Assembly (NCBI RefSeq): GCF_016722925.1
Contig: NZ_JAEQNC010000012.1
Span: 62,001 to 126,000 of the forward strand
Direction of reading: 5' to 3'
Origin: Phytoamicus setariae
GTDB taxonomy: Bacteria > Pseudomonadota > Alphaproteobacteria > Rhizobiales > Rhizobiaceae
Length of the DNA stretch: 64,000 bases
The position numbers and the translations under genes were made by a program. Below the pieces are notes generated by a model that was not told the origin of the DNA, ran no database searches, and saw only the letters and a program-made list of their open reading frames with translations. Shown in pieces: positions 26,791-35,934 of this stretch. Position 1 is the stretch's first letter. Each line of letters begins with the position of its first letter.

Positions 26791-26819
26791 ACGTTAGTCT
26801 TGCAATCGATTGCAGTCAA
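26791..26819 (-). promoter_or_regulatory. Promoter of the lacI gene
   Basis: On the minus strand, TTGACT (26819-26814), a 17-base spacer and TAACGT (26796-26791). The full operator fills the spacer, indicating autoregulation. Confidence 0.6.
26801..26814. promoter_or_regulatory. LacI-type operator in the lacI/dehydrogenase intergenic region
   Basis: TGCAATCGATTGCA, a perfect 14-bp palindrome. It lies between the divergent lacI gene and the dehydrogenase gene, so one site may control both. Confidence 0.8.
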
Positions 26820-26924
26820 GTCTCCTGATGTGATAAACCTCGCCTGGAAGAGCGGCGGCGGTTCGTCGTCCGCGCCGTTCTATCGCAAATGCGCGCACTC
26901 AATGGAAGCGTGAGGAGGAATGAG

Positions 26925-27839
26925 ATGAGCAACAAGATGGCTCTGGGCTGGGCAGGAATCGGCAAAATGGGCTCTCCGATGAGCCGAAGGGTGCTTGCGG
27001 CGGGATATCCGCTCACCGTTTTCGATCCCGTCGCGGCGAACCGGGCCGACGTCGTTGACGAGGGTGCCGCCGTAGCACACTCGTTGGCGGAACTCGCCGA
27101 AGCTGCCGACGTCATATTCCTCACCGTTCCGAATGATCATGTTCTCGGGCAGATAGTGCTCGGCCCGGACGCCTTGGGGACCGCCATGAAGCCGAGGCAA
27201 GTGCTGGTCGACATGAGCACCGTCTCGCCGAAGATTTCCTCCGAGGTGGCGATGTGCCTTGCAGCGAAGGAAATCGATTATCTGCGCGCCCCCGTTTCGG
27301 GAAGCACAACCACCGCTTCCAGCGGAACCCTCACGGTCATGGTGTCCGGCAACGAGAGCATCTGCCGGAGATTGGAACCGATCTTCTCCTGTTTCACGTC
27401 CAGGCTCCGCCTTGTCGGCACGGGGGAAGAGGCTCGCTACCTGAAGCTGGTCATAAACTCACTGGTCGGCGCTACGTCAGCATTGCTTGGCGAGGCGCTG
27501 ACCTTGGGCCGCAAGGGCGGGCTGTCGATCGAGACCATGCTTGATGTCATCGGCGAGAGTGCGGTCGCCTCCCCGCTGATCGCCTACAAGCGCGACATGC
27601 TGGTAAGCGGCGATTTCGACCCGGCTTTCACGGTCTCGCAGATGATGAAGGATTTCGATCTCATACTCGATGCTGCGAAAGGCGCGCATGCCCCGATGTA
27701 TCTGGCGTCCCTGGTCCGGCAACACTTTGAGGCGGCGTGGGCCGGAGGATCGGCGGAGAAGGACTTCTTCGTCCTTTCCGAACACTATGCGCGACTTGCC
27801 GGATTGCAGGAGGCGGGCTCAGGGAGCGGTCTGCCCTAA
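26925..27839 (+). CDS. NAD-binding beta-hydroxyacid dehydrogenase (3-hydroxyisobutyrate dehydrogenase family)
   Basis: 304 residues from the ATG at 26925, after GAGGAGGAATGAG. The N-terminal Rossmann motif GIGKMG (11-16), the substrate-binding block APVSGSTTTASSGTL and the helix with the catalytic Lys (YLKLVINSLVG) identify the family that includes 3-hydroxyisobutyrate, tartronate semialdehyde and L-threonate dehydrogenases. The exact substrate is not readable. It is divergent from lacI over an operator, so its substrate is likely an intermediate of the imported compound. Confidence 0.88.
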   Translation: MSNKMALGWAGIGKMGSPMSRRVLAAGYPLTVFDPVAANRADVVDEGAAVAHSLAELAEAADVIFLTVPNDHVLGQIVLGPDALGTAMKPRQVLVDMSTVSPKISSEVAMCLAAKEIDYLRAPVSGSTTTASSGTLTVMVSGNESICRRLEPIFSCFTSRLRLVGTGEEARYLKLVINSLVGATSALLGEALTLGRKGGLSIETMLDVIGESAVASPLIAYKRDMLVSGDFDPAFTVSQMMKDFDLILDAAKGAHAPMYLASLVRQHFEAAWAGGSAEKDFFVLSEHYARLAGLQEAGSGSGLP

Positions 27840-27850
27840 CGGCCAACCTC

Positions 27851-28879
27851 TTACCTGCCCTCGATTACCTCCAGCGCACGCCGTGCGAAGCGTTCGGCGA
27901 GCGGCGCAACATCGGCGGCGTTGGCGGCTGCGGCATTGCCCGCCCTTGCCCGGTCGGCGATGCCGATGAAGATCACCGCAAACCGAAACAGTGCGAAAGC
28001 CACATGAAACCGTTGTAGCGGAGCTGTGGGGATCGCCTCGTCGTAATAGCGTTTGAGAAACGCCGACTCGCTCGGCAGATGCAGTGCCTCGATGTCGAGG
28101 CCGAGGATGCCGCCATATTCACCCGGCGCGGTATGCCAGGGCATGACGCAGAAACCGAGATCGGCAAGGGGATGGCCCAGCGTCGAGAGTTCCCAGTCGA
28201 GAATGGCAACGACCCTTGATTCCCTAGGGTGGAACAGCATGTTGCCAAGCCGGAAGTCGCCATGGGCGATCGACACCGCACCGTCATCCGGCGGCATGTT
28301 TGTCGGCAGCCAATCAGCCAGCCGATCGAGCGCCGCGATCCGTGCACTCGGTGACTCCAGCCATTGCTTCGTCCAGCGGTTGATCTGGCGTTCGAAGTAA
28401 TTGCCTGGACGGCCAAAGTCGCCGAGACCGACATGGTCGGGCCTCAGGGCATGCAATTTCGCCAGCGCATCCGCCATGCCGGAATAGATTTCGTTGCGGG
28501 CCTCGCGCGGCAGTTCCGGCAGGGCGCAATCGGAAAACACCCGGCCCTCTACCCGCTCCATCAGATAAAACGGCGTGCCGAGCAGATCTGTGTCCTCATG
28601 CAGCAGGATCGGCCTCGGCACCGGCACGTTAGTGGGGTGAAGCGCGCTCAGAACGCGATACTCACGTTCGATCGCATGTGCGCCAGGCAGGATCGGACCG
28701 GCCGGCTTCTTGCGCAGCACCATTCGCTCGCCGCCGTATGTGACGAAGTAGGTCGGATTGGACTGGCCGCCGCTAATCCTTTCCAGTTGCAAGCTTCCCC
28801 TGCCAAACTTTGCGGAAAGGAAGTCGCGCAGCAATTCGGGATCGAAATCGACTGACGTACCAGATGTCTCAAGCGTCAC
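27851..28879 (-). CDS. APH/ACAD10-like phosphotransferase
   Basis: 342 residues with the aminoglycoside/choline-kinase fold. The ATP-anchoring Lys lies in MVLRKKP (53-59), the catalytic loop is HGDFRLGN (206-213) and the metal site is DWE (228-230). It belongs to the acyl-CoA-associated branch (ACAD10 N-domain, LvaA-like) rather than to antibiotic kinases: the segment RPILLHEDTDLLGTPFYLME and the adjacent acyl-CoA ligase support this. In the levulinic acid pathway of Pseudomonas putida a kinase of this type phosphorylates a 4-hydroxyacyl-CoA. A comparable role is an inference. The start lies 21 bases after the ligase stop. Confidence 0.85.
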   Translation of the reverse strand: MTLETSGTSVDFDPELLRDFLSAKFGRGSLQLERISGGQSNPTYFVTYGGERMVLRKKPAGPILPGAHAIEREYRVLSALHPTNVPVPRPILLHEDTDLLGTPFYLMERVEGRVFSDCALPELPREARNEIYSGMADALAKLHALRPDHVGLGDFGRPGNYFERQINRWTKQWLESPSARIAALDRLADWLPTNMPPDDGAVSIAHGDFRLGNMLFHPRESRVVAILDWELSTLGHPLADLGFCVMPWHTAPGEYGGILGLDIEALHLPSESAFLKRYYDEAIPTAPLQRFHVAFALFRFAVIFIGIADRARAGNAAAANAADVAPLAERFARRALEVIEGR

Positions 28880-28900
28880 GACAAAGTTCTCACAATCACA

Positions 28901-30520
28901 TCATTTCGCATTGTCGCCGTCGCCGGAGTCGCGGGCGATCTCGCGCAGAAGGAATTTCTGGATCTTGCCGGTTGCCGTCTTCGGCAGTTCGCGGAACAGG
29001 AATCTTCGCGGCAGCTTGAAACCTGCCAGCCGCGCGCGGCAGAAGGCCCCTATTTCATCGGCTTCCAGCGTACTGCCCATCCGCAGCTCTATGAAGGCCA
29101 CCGGAATCTCGCCCCATTTCGGATCGGGCGCGGCGACCACAGCAGCCATCAACACGCCTGGATGCTGGTGCAGGACACTCTCCAATTCAAGGCTCGATAT
29201 ATTCTCGCCGCCGGAGATGATCACATCCTTGGAACGGTCCTTGATCTCGATATCGCCTTCTGCATGCACGATGGCCAGATCGCCGGTGTGAAATCTGCCA
29301 TCCGCAAAGGCCTGCTCGGTCGCCTCCGCATCCCGATAGTAGCCCATCATCAGGGTGTTGCCGCGCAGCAGGATCTCTCCCGCCGCGGCGCCATCATGGG
29401 CCACTTCGCATCCGTGCTCATCGACGACCGCCAGCCGGTTAGCCGTGAGGTGACGCGTGCCCTGCCGCGCCAGCAACGCCGCCTTGTCGGTAGCCGGCAG
29501 GCCGGCTTCGTGCGTCGACAGGATGCGCATGGTCACGGGGCCGAAGGATTCCGTCAGGCCATAGAGATGGATCAGGTCGAAGCCCAGCGCATACATTTCG
29601 GCGATCAGTGCACTGGTTGGCGATGCGCCGCCGGTCGCCACGGTGATACGGCGGCTGGGGTCGCGCTTCAGCTTGTCGGGATGATTGAGCAACATATAGA
29701 GCACGACCGGTGCACAGGCCATGTGTGTTATATCGCGCTCGGCGATGACCGAGAATATCAGCGCCGGCTCGACCCTGTCCAGACAGACATGCAGCCCGCC
29801 GGCGGCGGTGATCGCCCAGGTGTGGCACCAGCCGCTGCAGTGGAACATCGGCAGCACCCAGAGGTAACTGGTCCGATGATCGAACCGCATGGCAAAGACA
29901 TTGCCGATGGCATTCAGATAGGCGCCGCGATGATGATAAACGACGCCTTTTGGCTTGCCCGTCGTGCCTGACGTGTAGTTCAGACAAATCGGCTGCCACT
30001 CGTCGATCACGTTGGTGAGGAGATCATCCGGAAGGGCGCCGCCCATGTCCAGCAAGTGCAAATCGGCGGTTGCATCGGCCCTGCCGCTTTCCGACAGCCG
30101 AAACACCGGCACACCGTGTTCCGCCGCTGCGGCCGCAGCAATCGGATACGAGACTGGATCGGCGATCAGCAACCGGCTTTCGGAATGGCCCAATACATAG
30201 CCCACCGTTGCCTGATCAAGGCGTGTATTGATCGCATTCAGAACCGCGCCGACCAAAGGCACGGCATAGTGCGCAGCAAGCATTTCCGGCCTGTTGGCGC
30301 ACATCAGCGACACGACATCACCGGATGATACACCCTGTTGGCTCAGAAAGTCGGCCATGGCGGACACAAGCGCGCCGAATTGGCCATAGGTCAGCTCGCA
30401 ATCGCGCCAGACGACGGCCGGCCGCTCCGGAAAAATATGGACGGCGCGATCGAGAAAATCGAGCGGCGTCAGAGGGCGGTGGTTTGCCATGCGCCGCTCA
30501 AGATGGGGGTCAAGTCTCAT
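28901..30520 (-). CDS. AMP-forming acyl-CoA synthetase (medium-chain type)
   Basis: 539 residues. The AMP-binding motif YTSGTTGKPKGV occurs around residues 180-191. YGLTESFGP, GDLAIVHAEGDIEIKDRSKD and the C-terminal catalytic Lys in PKTATGKIQKF complete the ANL-superfamily set. It activates a carboxylic acid with ATP and CoA through an acyl-adenylate. It is followed at once by the APH-type kinase, so a hydroxyacyl-CoA product may be phosphorylated next. No operator core was seen directly upstream. Confidence 0.93.
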   Translation of the reverse strand: MRLDPHLERRMANHRPLTPLDFLDRAVHIFPERPAVVWRDCELTYGQFGALVSAMADFLSQQGVSSGDVVSLMCANRPEMLAAHYAVPLVGAVLNAINTRLDQATVGYVLGHSESRLLIADPVSYPIAAAAAAEHGVPVFRLSESGRADATADLHLLDMGGALPDDLLTNVIDEWQPICLNYTSGTTGKPKGVVYHHRGAYLNAIGNVFAMRFDHRTSYLWVLPMFHCSGWCHTWAITAAGGLHVCLDRVEPALIFSVIAERDITHMACAPVVLYMLLNHPDKLKRDPSRRITVATGGASPTSALIAEMYALGFDLIHLYGLTESFGPVTMRILSTHEAGLPATDKAALLARQGTRHLTANRLAVVDEHGCEVAHDGAAAGEILLRGNTLMMGYYRDAEATEQAFADGRFHTGDLAIVHAEGDIEIKDRSKDVIISGGENISSLELESVLHQHPGVLMAAVVAAPDPKWGEIPVAFIELRMGSTLEADEIGAFCRARLAGFKLPRRFLFRELPKTATGKIQKFLLREIARDSGDGDNAK

Positions 30521-30888
30521 TGTGTCCTCTCATGCCGTCTCCCTACGACATCGGTGGCAAGGGCGGTCTTGCCGGCATTGTCCTCAATCAAAACGATTTG
30601 CTTTCAGCGATTGACCGACGCGCATATCCGCCGACCATGCAGCCCGGGTTCGTCTTCATGGAGGCACGGTCCTTTCCGCCGCCTCCCTGAAGAAGGGAGG
30701 CGAGCAGAAGTGCTTCACGCTCGACAATCCCGACTTGATGGCCGCGCTGATCAAGCCCCCTGCAGCGAGACTGGCATGTCAAGCCGAGCAAATGCCGCAA
30801 ACGTGGAACCGGCATCGACAAGCACATCCGAGCCGCGTCGAATTTCGTCGATGCGGCCGGGCCTAAACTTGCACCGCCTGTTCGCGGA
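30521..30888. other. Intergenic region between acyl-CoA ligase and aldo/keto reductase genes
   Basis: No recognisable gene. The minus strand has a short open stretch ending at 30751 (VLVDAGSTFAAFARLDMPVS in part) that could be the tail of a lost gene, but I cannot assign it. A GC-rich hairpin lies at 30680-30702. Confidence 0.4.
30680..30702 (-). terminator. Hairpin downstream of the aldo/keto reductase operon
   Basis: CGCCTCCCT/AGGGAGGCG, a 9-bp perfect stem with a five-base loop. It lies about 190 bases past the aldo/keto reductase stop on the minus strand. AGGAAAGG rather than T follows it, so termination is uncertain. Confidence 0.4.
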
Positions 30889-31908
30889 TCACGCCGGTGT
30901 CGGAGCGTGCTGTCGAATAAGACCGTCCTTCTTCAGCTCCGCCCAGAAGTCAGCCGGTATCGGCCGCTCGATCAACGCCACGTTCTGGTCGAGATGCTTA
31001 CTTGTGCGTGTGCCGGGAATGTTGGTTGCGATTGCCGGATGGGCGAGAACGAATTGCAAAGCCGCGGCTGCCAGCGGTACGTCGTAGCGCTTGCAAACAC
31101 CTTCGATCCGCGAGACGCGATCAAGAATCTCCGGGCCTGCCTCACTGTAATTGTAATGCGCGCCCTTGACCGCGCCGGTTGCCAGAATGCCGCTGTTGAA
31201 GCCGCCGCCCAGCACGACGGAAACATCGCGCGCCTCGCAGAGCGGCAGGAATGTATCGAGGGCATCCTGCTCGAGCAACGTATAGCGGCCCGCCAGCAGG
31301 AAGCAGTCGAAATCGCGCTCCCTGAGCGCCGCCTCGCAGACCTGCCACTCGTTGCAGCCGACGCCGATTGCCTTCACCAACCCTTCGGATCGCAGCTTTT
31401 CAAGCGCCTTGTAGCCGCTGTCCATGGCGGTGCGGAAATGTACCTTCTGCAATTCCGTGCCATGCGTGAAGGTATCGATGTCGTGAATGAACAGGATATC
31501 GAACCGCGAGATACCCATGCGCTGCATGCTGTCCTCGAAGGACCGCATGATGGCGTCATAGCCGTAGTCATGGATGACCTCGAAAGGCGGCATATCGACC
31601 CAGAAGAAGGATGTGAGCCCGCCCTGCGGGACCGGCTTCAACAGCCGGCCGACCTTGGTGGAGAGTACATACTCGTCGCGCGGAAAGGCGCGCAGGGATT
31701 CGCCGAGCCTGTGTTCGGACAGGCCATGACCATACATCGGCGCCGTATCGAAATAGCGAATCCCGGAATCCCAGGCGTGCTGGATGACGTCGCGCGCATC
31801 CTCCTCGGGCACTGCCCGGAACTGGTTGCCGAGCGGCGCAGTTCCGAAGCCCATCGCGGTGACTTCCAACCCGCCACGGCCAAATTTTCTCTTCAGCGAT
31901 GCCTTCAT
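30889..31908 (-). CDS. Aldo/keto reductase (D-threo-aldose/L-fucose dehydrogenase group)
   Basis: 339 residues. The family's catalytic tetrad is visible: Asp54 and Tyr59 in YFDTAPMYG, Lys85 in LSTKVGR, and His near 142 in ILFIHDID. The N-terminus FGRGGLEVTAMGFGTAPLGN and the segment GKLGR-like WVDMPPFEVIHDYGYDAIM resemble the D-threo-aldose 1-dehydrogenase and pyridoxal 4-dehydrogenase branch. It probably oxidises the sugar imported by the transporter encoded just upstream (31935-35736), with NAD(P). It is the last gene of that operon. Confidence 0.87.
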   Translation of the reverse strand: MKASLKRKFGRGGLEVTAMGFGTAPLGNQFRAVPEEDARDVIQHAWDSGIRYFDTAPMYGHGLSEHRLGESLRAFPRDEYVLSTKVGRLLKPVPQGGLTSFFWVDMPPFEVIHDYGYDAIMRSFEDSMQRMGISRFDILFIHDIDTFTHGTELQKVHFRTAMDSGYKALEKLRSEGLVKAIGVGCNEWQVCEAALRERDFDCFLLAGRYTLLEQDALDTFLPLCEARDVSVVLGGGFNSGILATGAVKGAHYNYSEAGPEILDRVSRIEGVCKRYDVPLAAAALQFVLAHPAIATNIPGTRTSKHLDQNVALIERPIPADFWAELKKDGLIRQHAPTPA

Positions 31909-31934
31909 CGCAGCCTCCTTCTCACTTGATGCGC

Positions 31935-32906
31935 CTACTTGATGAACGAGTATTTCGAGCGGTCGATCGTCAGAGACACGGCGAGAATGATTACCAATCC
32001 CTTGACGATATCCTGGGTGAAGCTATTGACCTCGGTGACATCCATGCCATTGGTCAGGATGGCGATGACGAGCACGCCGAGGAACGTGCGATGCGGCCCG
32101 CCTATGCCGCCGGAAAGCGCCGTTCCCCCCATCACCACCGCGGCAATGGAATTGAGCAGCAGGCTCGAGCCGGCTGTCGGGGTGCCTGCGCCGACCTGGC
32201 CTGTCATGATGACACCAGCAAAGCCGCAGATCGCGCCGGCCAGCATGAAGGTCACCACCTTGTAGAATACGACCGCAACGCCGGCATTGGCTGCGACGAT
32301 CTCCCCGCCGCCGATCGCATAGAGATAGCGGCCGAGCTTGGTTCGGAACACGACGACTGTCAGCACAGCCGTCGCCAGCAGCGCGAACCAAATGACATTG
32401 GGGACGCCGAGCAGCGCCGCGCCGTTGACCAGATCCGGCAAGGCGCCGTCCATGAACAGGATCGATTGTCCCTGGGAGATCTGGTTCGTCACGCCCGACA
32501 GGATCGACAGCATGCCGAGCGTCACCAGGAAGGACGGCACCTTCAGCCCTGTCACCAGGCCGCCATTCAGCAGACCGACAACGCCGCCGACGCCGACGGC
32601 AGTGAGCGTAGCCCCGAACACACCGAAACGGTCGACCGTCAGTGCCGCGAGAATACCCGTCAGCGTCACCAGCGCGCCGACGGAAAGATCGATCGAGCCA
32701 ATCAAGATAACCAGCGTCCCGGCAAGCGCCACGATCAGCAGCACCGAGGATTGGCGGCCGATATTGAGCGCATTGGCCGGCGAAAAGAACAGCGGGTTCA
32801 TATAGGTGAAATAGGCGATAAGCACGATGATCGCGGCGATCGGCAGCACGATCGTTCGAAGGTCGAAGCTGCTTCGGGAATTCTTGGTGGACGATACTTC
32901 AGTCAT
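31935..32906 (-). CDS. Ribose-type ABC transporter permease
   Basis: 323 residues of the BPD_transp_2 family, with about eight membrane helices. Conserved blocks include GTLVILIGSIDLSVGALVTL (RbsC-like) and GGTALSGGIGGPHRTFLGV. It forms a homodimeric channel for the ATPase at 32915 and the binding protein at 34483. The gene begins nine bases after the ATPase stop. Confidence 0.93.
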   Translation of the reverse strand: MTEVSSTKNSRSSFDLRTIVLPIAAIIVLIAYFTYMNPLFFSPANALNIGRQSSVLLIVALAGTLVILIGSIDLSVGALVTLTGILAALTVDRFGVFGATLTAVGVGGVVGLLNGGLVTGLKVPSFLVTLGMLSILSGVTNQISQGQSILFMDGALPDLVNGAALLGVPNVIWFALLATAVLTVVVFRTKLGRYLYAIGGGEIVAANAGVAVVFYKVVTFMLAGAICGFAGVIMTGQVGAGTPTAGSSLLLNSIAAVVMGGTALSGGIGGPHRTFLGVLVIAILTNGMDVTEVNSFTQDIVKGLVIILAVSLTIDRSKYSFIK

Positions 32907-32914
32907 TGAAAATC

Positions 32915-34486
32915 CTATAACATGGCCGCGACAACATCGACTTCGCGGGGCTTGGCACCCCTGGGCGCGTCGATCACCGCCGAAACCCTGCCGTCGCGAA
33001 GCACGAGAATACGGTTTGAAAGCCCGATCAGCTCGGGTAGATTGTCCGACACCAGAAGAACGGCACCACCGCTCGCGGCGATCTCCCGCATCAGCGAATA
33101 GATATCCTCCTTGGCGCCAACGTCCAGCCCTCGGCCCGGATCGTCAAGGACCAGAATCCTCGCCCCGTTTGCAAGCCACTTGGCGAAAACGATCTTTTGC
33201 TGATTGCCGCCCGAGAGCGTGCGGCAATGCACAGCCGGACCGGGGGTGCGAACTTTCAGCCGATTGATCCAGTCGAGCGCCATCGCACGACTGCGCCGCG
33301 CGGAGATCACCCCGAGGAAGCCAGCGCCCAACTGCTTGAGATTGGGCAATGTGAGATTCCATTCGACCGTTTCGGTGCCGATGATGCCCGCGATCGTTCG
33401 TTCGGATGGAACGTAACCTATGCCCTGACGGATGGCTTGGCGCCGGGAACCGGGCGCCAACGTCGTCCCGAAGGCCAGCACATTGCCCGAACTCTGCTGC
33501 TCGGCGCCCGCCACGATGCGGGCCAGCGACGACTTGCCCGAGCCGAGAACGCCCGCAACACCGAGGATTTCTCCATGATGTAGATCGAGCGAGACGCCCT
33601 TGAGATGGCCCGGCCTTTCGATGTTCTCGACGCGCAGTGCCACCTTCGGTTCCGGCTCGCGCTGGCTAGCCTCGCGATAATACTGGTCGTTGCGTTGGCG
33701 GCCGACGATCAGCTCATGCAATTCGGTTTCAGTGATGCTGCCGGTCGGCCGCTGGTCGATCACGCGCCCGTCTTTCAGGGCGACGACTTCGTCGCAGGTG
33801 GCGAAAACATCCGCCAGCCGATGCGACACCAGCACGAAAGACGCGCGGGATCGCCAGCGCCGGATGCCGGCAAACAGCTTTTCCGCCTCTACATCCGATA
33901 GCGCGCTGGTCGGTTCATCGAGCAGGATGATCGGCTCGACGGGATAAATGCGGCTGAGCGCGAACGCTTTGGCGATCTCGACGAGTTGTCGCTCGCCAAA
34001 GGACAGGGTTCCTGTGATCGCCGTCGGATCGATATCGACCTGCAACTCGTCCAGGACCTGGCGTGCCTCGTCGATCATCGCCTTGCGGCGCAGCCAGCCG
34101 CCCAGCGCGAACTTGTCTTCTCTTCCGAGGAAAATGTTCTCGAAGACGGGGATATTTGAAATAAGCCCCTGCTCCTGGAACACCGTCGCAATTCCGTTGC
34201 GCGCCGCTTGCGTCGGATGGCCGAAACGCACCTCCGCCCCGTTGATCGCAATCGAGCCAGTATCCGGACGCACGGTGCCGTTGACAATCGACAGCAGCGT
34301 CGATTTGCCGGCACCGTTTTCGCCGACGAGGCCGATCATCTGGTGGCGCCGGAGCACGAAACTTACCTCCGAAAGAGCCGTCACTCCCGGATAGGATTTT
34401 GTTATGCCGCGAAGTTCGAGTGCCGGCGCAAGAGCGCGCCGGTCACCCGCAGGCTCGCGAACAAGGGTCGCGGGCATGGACGTCAT
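32915..34486 (-). CDS. Sugar ABC transporter ATP-binding protein (RbsA type)
   Basis: 523 residues, two nucleotide-binding domains: VGENGAGKST, LSFGERQLVEIAK and IILLDEPTSAL in the first; GVLGSGKSSL, LSGGNQQKIVFAKWL and LVLDDPGRGLDVGA in the second. Unlike its counterpart at 22826, the second P-loop is intact (GSGKSS), which could mean two active ATP sites. The ATG overlaps the stop of the binding-protein gene by four bases. Confidence 0.93.
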   Translation of the reverse strand: MTSMPATLVREPAGDRRALAPALELRGITKSYPGVTALSEVSFVLRRHQMIGLVGENGAGKSTLLSIVNGTVRPDTGSIAINGAEVRFGHPTQAARNGIATVFQEQGLISNIPVFENIFLGREDKFALGGWLRRKAMIDEARQVLDELQVDIDPTAITGTLSFGERQLVEIAKAFALSRIYPVEPIILLDEPTSALSDVEAEKLFAGIRRWRSRASFVLVSHRLADVFATCDEVVALKDGRVIDQRPTGSITETELHELIVGRQRNDQYYREASQREPEPKVALRVENIERPGHLKGVSLDLHHGEILGVAGVLGSGKSSLARIVAGAEQQSSGNVLAFGTTLAPGSRRQAIRQGIGYVPSERTIAGIIGTETVEWNLTLPNLKQLGAGFLGVISARRSRAMALDWINRLKVRTPGPAVHCRTLSGGNQQKIVFAKWLANGARILVLDDPGRGLDVGAKEDIYSLMREIAASGGAVLLVSDNLPELIGLSNRILVLRDGRVSAVIDAPRGAKPREVDVVAAML

Positions 34487-35736
34487 TTGAACGGGCCGGA
34501 CTTGTAGTGGTCGGCATAAAGCTTGGTCACGGCGTCGAACTCCGCCTTCCAGCTCGCATCGCGGTAGGCCGCGTTGAGCTTGTCCTCACCTTCCTGGCCA
34601 GCCCACTGTGTCGTCGGGTCGATTGGGTAGATATTGTTCTGCGGATCCCAGTTGTCAGGATTGAGCGTGCGGCTCATCTTCTTGAAGTCGAACGGCAATT
34701 CCGCGCTTTGATAGACTTTCTGGTCGATCGAGGCCGCCGTTTCGGCAGTCGCGGTCAACGACCCCGTATAGAGCAGTCTTTCGGCCAGGGTTGGCTTCCA
34801 GCCCGCCAGCGCATCGAACAGGGTCACGGCAGCAAAGCCCGCCTGGTAAGGCGCGAGCGATGTGTTGGTGGCGACGTACTGCTCGCCCTTGGCCACTTCC
34901 TGCAGGCTCTCGGAAAGGCCGTCGATACCGGCGACCTTCACATGCGTCATATTGCGCTCCTTGAGCACGCTGAGCGCGCCAAGTGCCATGGAATCGTTCT
35001 GTCCGAACACGGCCTTCATATTCGGATAAGCCGTAACCATACTGAGCATGACCGTGCGGGCCTTTTCACGAACCCAGTCGCCACGCGGATTGCCGACCAG
35101 CTTAATGCCCGGAAACTCGGCCGCCGCCTTGACGACGCCGGCGGTGCGCGCATCGTCGGTCGGTGCGGCCAGTCCCTTGATATGGACGACTTCCCCCTCA
35201 CCGCCGATCGACTTGAACAGCTCCTTGGCTACCTGATAACCGGCATCGACGGAGTTGGCGGTCATGTAGTTGACGAAGTAGTCGCCCACATCAGATGGCG
35301 TGAACCAGGCCGGAATTTCCCAGACAGCGGTGTAATAGATCTGGTTTTCCTGGCAGAGCTTGGCAATCATCGGCACTTCGCCGGCCGCGATGACTGTGTT
35401 GATCAGCATGTTGGCGCCCTGGGTGGGCAGGCCTCGCACCTGCGAGATTTCCCGCGCCGCGTCGTTGTCGTGGTAGAGCTCGATCTGCTCGGTACCCAGA
35501 GCAGCCGACGTCGCCTTGAAGCCTTTGATGAAGGCTGCCCAATAGTCGTTCGCGGGCGTGGCCACCAGCGTCGCTGCCTTCTTGGTTGCGGCCATGGCTC
35601 CGTTTCCGAAGCCGCCCATGCTCAGCCCTGCCGGCACGCTGATGCCCGCTGCTGCAGCAAGCTGCATGAAGACCCGCCGCGACACCGGATTGCGCAGATG
35701 CGCCCCGACCTTGATAATATTCTCCTCTTGAGACAA
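34483..35736 (-). CDS. Sugar ABC transporter substrate-binding protein, Tat-type signal
   Basis: 417 residues. The start is a TTG at 35736, six bases after GGGAGGAG; no ATG fits as well. A twin-arginine signal (VSRRVFMQLAAAAGIS) indicates Tat export, which is unusual for a sugar-binding protein. The mature part is a type-I binding fold: AVFGQNDSMALGALSVLKE and VKVAGIDGLSESLQEV. It delivers ligand to 31935/32915. An operator (35760-35775) lies 24 bases upstream of the start. Confidence 0.9.
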   Translation of the reverse strand: MSQEENIIKVGAHLRNPVSRRVFMQLAAAAGISVPAGLSMGGFGNGAMAATKKAATLVATPANDYWAAFIKGFKATSAALGTEQIELYHDNDAAREISQVRGLPTQGANMLINTVIAAGEVPMIAKLCQENQIYYTAVWEIPAWFTPSDVGDYFVNYMTANSVDAGYQVAKELFKSIGGEGEVVHIKGLAAPTDDARTAGVVKAAAEFPGIKLVGNPRGDWVREKARTVMLSMVTAYPNMKAVFGQNDSMALGALSVLKERNMTHVKVAGIDGLSESLQEVAKGEQYVATNTSLAPYQAGFAAVTLFDALAGWKPTLAERLLYTGSLTATAETAASIDQKVYQSAELPFDFKKMSRTLNPDNWDPQNNIYPIDPTTQWAGQEGEDKLNAAYRDASWKAEFDAVTKLYADHYKSGPFK

Positions 35737-35759
35737 GCTTCACTCCTCCCTTGGAATTT

Positions 35760-35775
35760 ATGCAATCGATTGCAT
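35760..35775. promoter_or_regulatory. LacI-type operator before the second binding-protein gene
   Basis: ATGCAATCGATTGCAT, a perfect 16-bp palindrome and the longest version in the window. It lies between the orphan promoter and the TTG start at 35736, where repressor would act on transcription reading into the operon. Confidence 0.8.
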
Positions 35776-35906
35776 TTGTAAACCGCAAAAACCGCTCTTC
35801 TCCCACGAACCCAACAATATCTTTGACAATAGGACAAGGTCGCCCGTGAGAAACGGAACGTCGACTCAAATCGGAGTTGATGGCTTCCTCCCAAAAACTC
35901 AGCGCC

Positions 35907-35934
35907 AGTTTAACCGCGTCGAAATCTTTGTCAA
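35907..35934 (-). promoter_or_regulatory. Promoter with a vestigial translation start
   Basis: On the minus strand TTGACA (35934-35929), a 16-base spacer and TAAACT (35912-35907). Downstream GGGAGGAAGCC (35892-35882) is followed by ATC (35881-35879) exactly where the otherwise very similar promoter at 25566 has GGGAGGAAACC followed by ATG. It probably drives the 35736 operon, but its own start codon is lost. Confidence 0.6.

Noticed and set aside
27851-28879. An antibiotic-resistance aminoglycoside kinase
   Set aside because: The HGD and DWE motifs are shared by the whole superfamily. The acyl-CoA ligase neighbour and ACAD10-like sequence point to metabolism.
34399-35781. A 460-codon plus-strand frame
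   Set aside because: Antisense to the Tat-exported binding protein; no motif.
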